A stretch of DNA of 33,582 nt from JAAYCI01 sp964370045 (lineage in GTDB: Bacteria; Bacillota; Clostridia; Oscillospirales; Ruminococcaceae), in the NCBI GenBank assembly GCA_964370045.1, contig CAYJGZ010000020.1, forward strand, positions 1 through 33,582, written 5' to 3'. A model generated the notes under the pieces. It did no database searches and had not been told where the DNA came from. It saw only the letters and a list, made by a program, of their open reading frames with translations. The position numbers and the translations under genes were made by a program. Position 1 is the stretch's first letter; the number at the start of each line of letters is the position of its first letter. Positions 30,115 to 33,582 of this stretch are shown here, one piece after another.

Positions 30115-31671
30115 ATGAGAAAAAAGAAAAAGAATGCTTTGGGGCGAAAAAAAAGCTTGCCGCCGGCAAAAGGAGCGCAGGGAAAGCGCAATGCGAACGA
30201 AAAAGCTCAAAATGGCGAAAACTCTCGCAATGCCCCTACGCAAGAAAAGCAAGCTTTGCGGCGTGCAGTGGGCGGAGTGCCCCCTGCGGATGCGTTTGAC
30301 GGAATACCAAGGCGAAAACCTCCAAACTTAGCAGGCCCTGCAAACACCCTGAGCGCACAGCGCAATAAAGTAGAGCAAAAGACAGACAATGGCCCAAAAG
30401 TTTTGGTACTGCCCACAGCACAGCCTAAAAAAGAGGAAGCACCACCAAAAAAAAAGAGCAAAAAGCGCAGTGTGCCCCCGGCTAAGCGCAGGCGTAGGCG
30501 GCGCATTTTGGCGGTTTCGTTTATTGCACTGCTCGTGGGGGTGGCGGTGTGGCTCACCGTCACCATGCTATTTAAGATAGAAAGCTTTGAAATTGAGGGC
30601 GAAAGCCCCTATACGTTGCAGCAGGTTGTCGCTGTGTTCGGCCGCTCGGAAGGGGAGGGGATGTACGGCTTTTCCGAAAGTGCGGCAGAGCAGCGAATTC
30701 AAACATCGCTTCCCTATATAGAAACGGTGGAAATACACCGTAGACTTCCCTCCACCATTCAGTTTCGGGTGAGCATTGCCACCGAGATGTACTATATGGA
30801 GTGGGGCGGCGGCTATGCGGTGCTGAGCGATAAGCTAAAGGTGCTGAAAACACAAGAGGAGCCGCCGCAGGGCCTTGTGCTATTAAAAGGGCTTACAAAC
30901 ATGTCGGTGGTGGTGGGCGAGCAGCTAAGTGTTTCGCAGGAGGTGGTCGTATCCATCCCCACCGTAAACGATGATACGAGCGTGCAGGACAGCTCGGTTT
31001 CTGCGGCGAGTACCCCCGAGGCATCTTCAGTAAGTGCGGTAAGTGACGTATCTACGCAAAACGCCTCCCAGCTGCAGGGGGAGGATGCTTCAAGCGGTGA
31101 TGTAGCACAAACCTCTGATGAGCTTCAGCCCACAGCGCCGTCAAGCAGTGATGCACAGCAAAGTAGCTCCTCTGCAGATAACACAGAGCCTACCGCAGTG
31201 GATACAGGGCAGGACACCCTACAAAATGCGGATGATGCACAAATGGGGGATGATACTGCCGATGCTTCAAACGGTGCGAGCAGTGAGGCATCCAGCGAAG
31301 CGCAAAGTGTAAGTATGCCTGTTTTGACCACAAATTCGCAAAGCACCCAGCCTGACGCACCTATGCAAACAGTGCAGGAGATTGCACAGGAGAGTTTTCA
31401 AACGATGCAAACCCTTTTGCAACTTTTGGAGGACGAGCAGCTGAACGAGCTAAGCTGGGTGGATGTCTCAAACCCGCTGGATATTATGTTCAGCTGGGAG
31501 GGGCGGGTTACGGTGCGCCTTGGGGCGGACACCGGCTTTGAGGAAAAGGTGGAAACTGCGGCGGTATTGCTCACCAGCACAACGCAGGACCTGATAGGCC
31601 CGCAGGATGAGGGCGTGCTTGACATGGGGCTGTATCTTTCAAGCGGCAACGCAGTGTTTACCCCCTCGTAG
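30115..31671 (+). CDS. ftsQ: Cell division protein FtsQ/DivIB with long low-complexity insert
   Basis: FtsQ/DivIB is a bitopic scaffold of the divisome. The 518-residue product is about twice the usual length. A very basic, Lys/Pro-rich cytoplasmic region covers residues 1-130 and one membrane segment about 133-155. The POTRA domain follows ('FKIESFEIEGESPYTLQQV', then 'IETVEIHRRLPSTIQFRVSI'), and the beta domain starts at 'GGGYAVLSDKLKVLKTQEE'. A Ser/Asp/Gln/Thr-rich, probably disordered insert fills about 279-415. The beta domain then resumes ('LSWVDVSNPLDIMFSWEGRVTVRLG') and the protein ends in 'FTPS'. ATG at 30115 has GGGGGG about eleven bases upstream; an earlier open frame crosses repeat copy B. 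Gene identity rests on the POTRA and position before ftsZ. Confidence 0.88.
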   Translation: MRKKKKNALGRKKSLPPAKGAQGKRNANEKAQNGENSRNAPTQEKQALRRAVGGVPPADAFDGIPRRKPPNLAGPANTLSAQRNKVEQKTDNGPKVLVLPTAQPKKEEAPPKKKSKKRSVPPAKRRRRRRILAVSFIALLVGVAVWLTVTMLFKIESFEIEGESPYTLQQVVAVFGRSEGEGMYGFSESAAEQRIQTSLPYIETVEIHRRLPSTIQFRVSIATEMYYMEWGGGYAVLSDKLKVLKTQEEPPQGLVLLKGLTNMSVVVGEQLSVSQEVVVSIPTVNDDTSVQDSSVSAASTPEASSVSAVSDVSTQNASQLQGEDASSGDVAQTSDELQPTAPSSSDAQQSSSSADNTEPTAVDTGQDTLQNADDAQMGDDTADASNGASSEASSEAQSVSMPVLTTNSQSTQPDAPMQTVQEIAQESFQTMQTLLQLLEDEQLNELSWVDVSNPLDIMFSWEGRVTVRLGADTGFEEKVETAAVLLTSTTQDLIGPQDEGVLDMGLYLSSGNAVFTPS

Positions 31672-31672
31672 G

Positions 31673-31712
31673 GGTGTGGGCAAACGCAGTAATTTGGTTT
31701 TTTGCTATATCC
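31673..31712 (-). repeat. Interspersed element copy C (40-bp core)
   Basis: Read on the minus strand, the core matches copy A at 37 of 40 positions. It begins two bases after the ftsQ stop codon and faces copy B across the gene. Its last bases (GCTATATCC) form part of the left arm of the following hairpin. Confidence 0.85.
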
Positions 31713-31755
31713 TGCCGCCGCAGGAGGGGGCAGGATATAGCGCCTTTCTTCTTTT
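31704..31755 (+). terminator. Terminator after ftsQ, built on repeat copy C
   Basis: GCTATATCCTGCC (31704-31716) pairs exactly with GGCAGGATATAGC (31729-31741) over a 12-base loop and is followed by the T-rich GCCTTTCTTCTTTTG. The right arm reads like the first 11 bases of a second, oppositely oriented element copy that then stops. Confidence 0.72.
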
Positions 31756-32000
31756 GTTTAAGGTATTCTGAATTGCTTTTATGTATCCACTACTATTTGT
31801 AGCAAACCTGCAAAGTCTCGACAAAGCTTGATTTAACCACTATATTTTGTGTCACTTATTGGTAAACTGCAAATATTTGGTGCTTTTGTGGGGTAAAACC
31901 CTTGAAATTATGGCATGTTTCTGATATTGTATAAAATAGCGAAGTATAATCCAATAATCATAACTATACTAAGGCGTAGTGCTGTGTGTTACGCTATGTT
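31756..32000 (+). promoter_or_regulatory. ftsZ upstream region with probable promoter
   Basis: This is an AT-rich non-coding stretch of about 250 bases between the ftsQ terminator and the ftsZ ribosome binding site. Two -10-like boxes are visible: TATAAA at 31930-31935 within TTGTATAAAAT, and a perfect TATAAT at 31945-31950. Neither has a good -35 at 17 bases. TTGAAA at 31902 is the nearest candidate but is too far away. ftsZ probably has its own promoter here, with the exact site uncertain. Confidence 0.45.
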
Positions 32001-32014
32001 CGGGAGGAACAACT

Positions 32015-33106
32015 ATGGCCTTTGTCCTTGATGAAGAGATGCAAAACGTAACGAATATTAAGGTTGTCGGTGTGGGCGGTGGCGGCGGAAATGCCGTGAA
32101 CCGCATGATAGAGTACGGCCTGCAGGGTGTGGAATACATCACCATGAATACCGACCAGCAGGTGCTGTTTAGCTCTAAGTCCACACAAAAAGTGCAGCTT
32201 GGCGCAAAACTGACACGTGGTCGAGGCGCAGGCGGAGACCCCGAAATAGGCCAGCGCAGTGCGGAGGAAAGCCGTGACGAGATTGCCGCATCGCTGAAGG
32301 GCTCGCAAATGGTGTTTATCACAGCGGGTATGGGCGGCGGCACGGGCACGGGTGCGGCTCCTGTTGTTGCGGACATCGCAAAGGAGATGGGCATCCTTAC
32401 TGTTGGCATTGTGACAAAGCCGTTTGCGTTTGAGGGCAGGATGAAAATGAATAAAGCTATGGATGGCACACGTGCGCTTTTGGAGCGTGTGGATAGCCTT
32501 ATTGTGATTCCCAATGAGCGCCTAAAGCAGATAAGTGCAGAAAAAATCACGATGGCAAATGCTTTTGCGGCGGCAGATAATGTGCTTAGGCAGGGTGTTG
32601 AGAGTATTTCAAGGCTGGTGAACCTGCCCAGCTTTATCAACTTGGACTTTGCGGATGTGCGCAGTGTCATGCGTGATGCAGGCTATGCGCACATGGGCAC
32701 GGGCGAGGCGAAAGGCGGAAACATGGCAGAGGATGCCGCAACAGCCGCCATCACAAGCCCGCTGCTCGAGACGAGCATTTCGGGCGCACGTGGTGTTATT
32801 ATCAACATCACTACCTCCCCCGATGTTGCGCTGGAGGACGTGGAGCTTGCGGCGAACATGATTACGCAGGCGGCGCACCCCGATGCGAACATCATTTGGG
32901 GTACTGCGTTTGAGGAGGGAATGGTGGACCTTATGTCCATCACCGTCATCGCAACAGGCTTTGACACGGGCAACACGTCTCAGAGCTCCACCCAGGGTAG
33001 TGGGCTTGTGTTCAAGAGCGAGGGCGGCGAGGAAAACCAAACTGTCCGTAGTGATGATGACTACTACAACGATATACTGAATATCCTGAACAATCGTGGC
33101 GGCTAA
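32015..33106 (+). CDS. ftsZ: Cell division protein FtsZ
   Basis: FtsZ is the tubulin-like GTPase that forms the division ring. The 363-residue product has 'IKVVGVGGGGGNAVNRMIE' at residues 13-31, the tubulin signature GGGTGTG at 107-113 and the synergy loop 'NLPSFINLDFADVRSVM' near 208-224. The GTPase and C-terminal domains end at about residue 320. The linker is short and acidic. The last residues, 'YYNDILNILNNRGG', stand where most FtsZ proteins carry 'D.PAFLR..'; the conserved Pro and Phe are replaced. ATG at 32015 has GGGAGG about eight bases upstream, so an earlier ATG at 31979 is rejected. It closes the cluster and has a strong terminator. Confidence 0.97.
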   Translation: MAFVLDEEMQNVTNIKVVGVGGGGGNAVNRMIEYGLQGVEYITMNTDQQVLFSSKSTQKVQLGAKLTRGRGAGGDPEIGQRSAEESRDEIAASLKGSQMVFITAGMGGGTGTGAAPVVADIAKEMGILTVGIVTKPFAFEGRMKMNKAMDGTRALLERVDSLIVIPNERLKQISAEKITMANAFAAADNVLRQGVESISRLVNLPSFINLDFADVRSVMRDAGYAHMGTGEAKGGNMAEDAATAAITSPLLETSISGARGVIINITTSPDVALEDVELAANMITQAAHPDANIIWGTAFEEGMVDLMSITVIATGFDTGNTSQSSTQGSGLVFKSEGGEENQTVRSDDDYYNDILNILNNRGG

Positions 33107-33134
33107 TTATTACGTATAAACGATGAAAATACTG

Positions 33135-33176
33135 AAAACTCCTGCGTCTCTTCAAAGAGGTGCAGGAGTTTTTGGT
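33135..33176 (+). terminator. Terminator after ftsZ
   Basis: AAAACTCCTGC (33135-33145) pairs with GCAGGAGTTTT, continued inward by GT/GT wobble pairs and CTCTT/AAGAG around a short loop, giving a stem of about 18 pairs. A TTTTTGGTTTTG tail follows. The symmetric A and T flanks could let it act on both strands. Confidence 0.92.
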
Positions 33177-33379
33177 TTTGATATATGAATTTAGATAATA
33201 TAATTTAACAATATATATTAAAAATACATATGTAAAAAATATGCAAAAAACCGCCGCCCATTTGCAACTTGAGCGGCAGTAAAAGTATGAAAATAAGTTT
33301 GTTGAACAAATCCCTACGTTATAGCTATATGTCACTTTTTATTTACTCAGTGGGCATCAAATAAATTGGATTAGAACTA
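33177..33379. other. Intergenic region right of ftsZ
   Basis: This is an AT-rich stretch between the ftsZ terminator and the 3' end of the convergent right-edge gene. CCGCCGCCC (33251-33259) and GAGCGGCAG (33272-33280) allow only a weak GC-rich pairing. I see no gene or promoter in it. Confidence 0.5.
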
Positions 33380-33582
33380 TTATAGGCGGTTATTGCAAAA
33401 ATCACAAACTCCGCTCGCACTGTTTGTTGTTGCCTTGCAGGTGGGGCAAACCACCATGCCGCCTGCCGGAGCACCCTGTGGTGGGTAGCCTGTGGGAGCG
33501 CCGTAACCTGCGGGAGCACCCTGCGGAGGGTAGCCTGTGGGAGCGCCGTAACCTGCCGGAGCACCCTGTGGTGGGTAGCCTG
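33380..33582 (-). CDS. Gly/Pro/Tyr-repeat protein with C-terminal zinc ribbon (5' part outside window)
   Basis: Read on the minus strand from the right edge, one frame gives a repeating 'GYPPQGAPAGYGAPT' unit and ends in 'GGMVVCPTCKATTNSASGVC' followed by 'DFCNNRL' and a TAA stop at 33380-33382. The Cys pattern C-x2-C, 12 residues, C-x2-C is a zinc ribbon. Repeats rich in Gly, Pro, Tyr and Gln joined to a terminal zinc ribbon are found at the ends of Firmicutes membrane or SPFH-type proteins, but the main domain lies outside the window, so no function is assigned. Another frame of the same strand is also open here, but it lacks any sensible composition and its Cys pattern. Confidence 0.72.
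   Translation of the reverse strand, partial: GYPPQGAPAGYGAPTGYPPQGAPAGYGAPTGYPPQGAPAGGMVVCPTCKATTNSASGVCDFCNNRL
33467..33582 (-). repeat. 45-bp tandem repeat coding for GYPPQGAPAGYGAPT
   Basis: Two full 45-bp units and a partial one are visible before the window ends. Units differ only at a few third positions (for example CCACCA against CCTCCG for Pro-Pro). The array encodes a 15-residue Gly/Pro/Tyr-rich unit in the right-edge gene and continues beyond the window. Confidence 0.85.

Noticed and set aside
8692..31712. Invertible DNA segments with the element copies as recombination sites
   Set aside because: The pairs are inverted around uvrC and ftsQ, but inversion would cut an essential division gene from its operon, the copies differ by several bases, and no recombinase gene is present.
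33343..33564. A 73-residue open frame on the minus strand at the right edge
   Set aside because: It is the off-frame reading of the 45-bp repeats, rich in Arg/Gln/His/Leu without motif. The neighbouring frame gives a coherent GYPPQGAPAGYGAPT repeat and a zinc ribbon ending in TAA.

Overview
The window reads as chromosome of a Gram-positive bacterium of the class Clostridia, probably an uncultured gut lineage. This rests on the gene families and gene order: a dcw division and wall cluster opened by mraZ, the ylxM-ffh-rpsP-khpA-rimM-trmD block, HPr with both His15 and Ser46, a PASTA-type transpeptidase, and MurE with a DNPR motif that predicts meso-diaminopimelate peptidoglycan. Start codons are mixed (ATG, GTG, TTG). 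No rRNA, tRNA, CRISPR array, transposase or phage gene was seen.

Layout. (1) 1-5320, plus strand: the 3' end of a solute-binding protein gene, two sugar-type ABC permeases, a HlyD/MacA-like membrane-fusion protein and a MacB-core-like membrane protein, tightly packed or overlapping. No ATPase gene lies in the visible part. (2) 5484-6380: a cysteine-synthase-family PLP enzyme with its own promoter inside a wide inverted repeat, closed by a 46-bp perfect palindrome. (3) 6600-8635, minus strand: an AT-rich orphan gene, a zinc-dependent phospholipase C-like protein that has lost nearly all its metal ligands, and a small unknown gene. (4) 8825-11110, minus strand: uvrC and ptsH (HPr). (5) 11268-15288, minus strand: ylxM-ffh-rpsP-khpA-(57-aa membrane peptide)-rimM-trmD, read from a strong promoter carrying an operator-like dyad. 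(6) 15676-17201, plus strand: rsmD-coaD-coiled-coil protein. (7) 17607-33106, plus strand: mraZ-rsmH-ftsL-ftsI-murE-(M23 peptidase)-murF-mraY-ftsW-murG-ftsQ-ftsZ. murD and murC are absent from their usual places, and an M23 peptidase sits between murE and murF. (8) At the right edge, on the minus strand, is the 3' end of a gene for a Gly/Pro/Tyr-repeat protein with a C-terminal zinc ribbon.

How the genes work together. The dcw cluster supplies lipid II precursor steps (MurE, MurF, MraY, MurG), septal synthesis (FtsW, FtsI), its scaffold (FtsL, FtsQ, FtsZ) and a wall hydrolase. MraZ probably controls it through GTGGG direct repeats just after the promoter. The ffh block couples protein targeting with ribosome and tRNA maturation.

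The signals most worth attention are: a family of interspersed elements (40-bp core, about 84 bp in its longest form, with internal dyads) whose four copies bracket uvrC and ftsQ as inverted pairs; the metal-site-degenerate phospholipase C-like protein; the operon joining sugar permeases to MacA/MacB-like parts; A-tract plus G-tract ribosome binding sites upstream of most dcw genes; and the long disordered insert in FtsQ.
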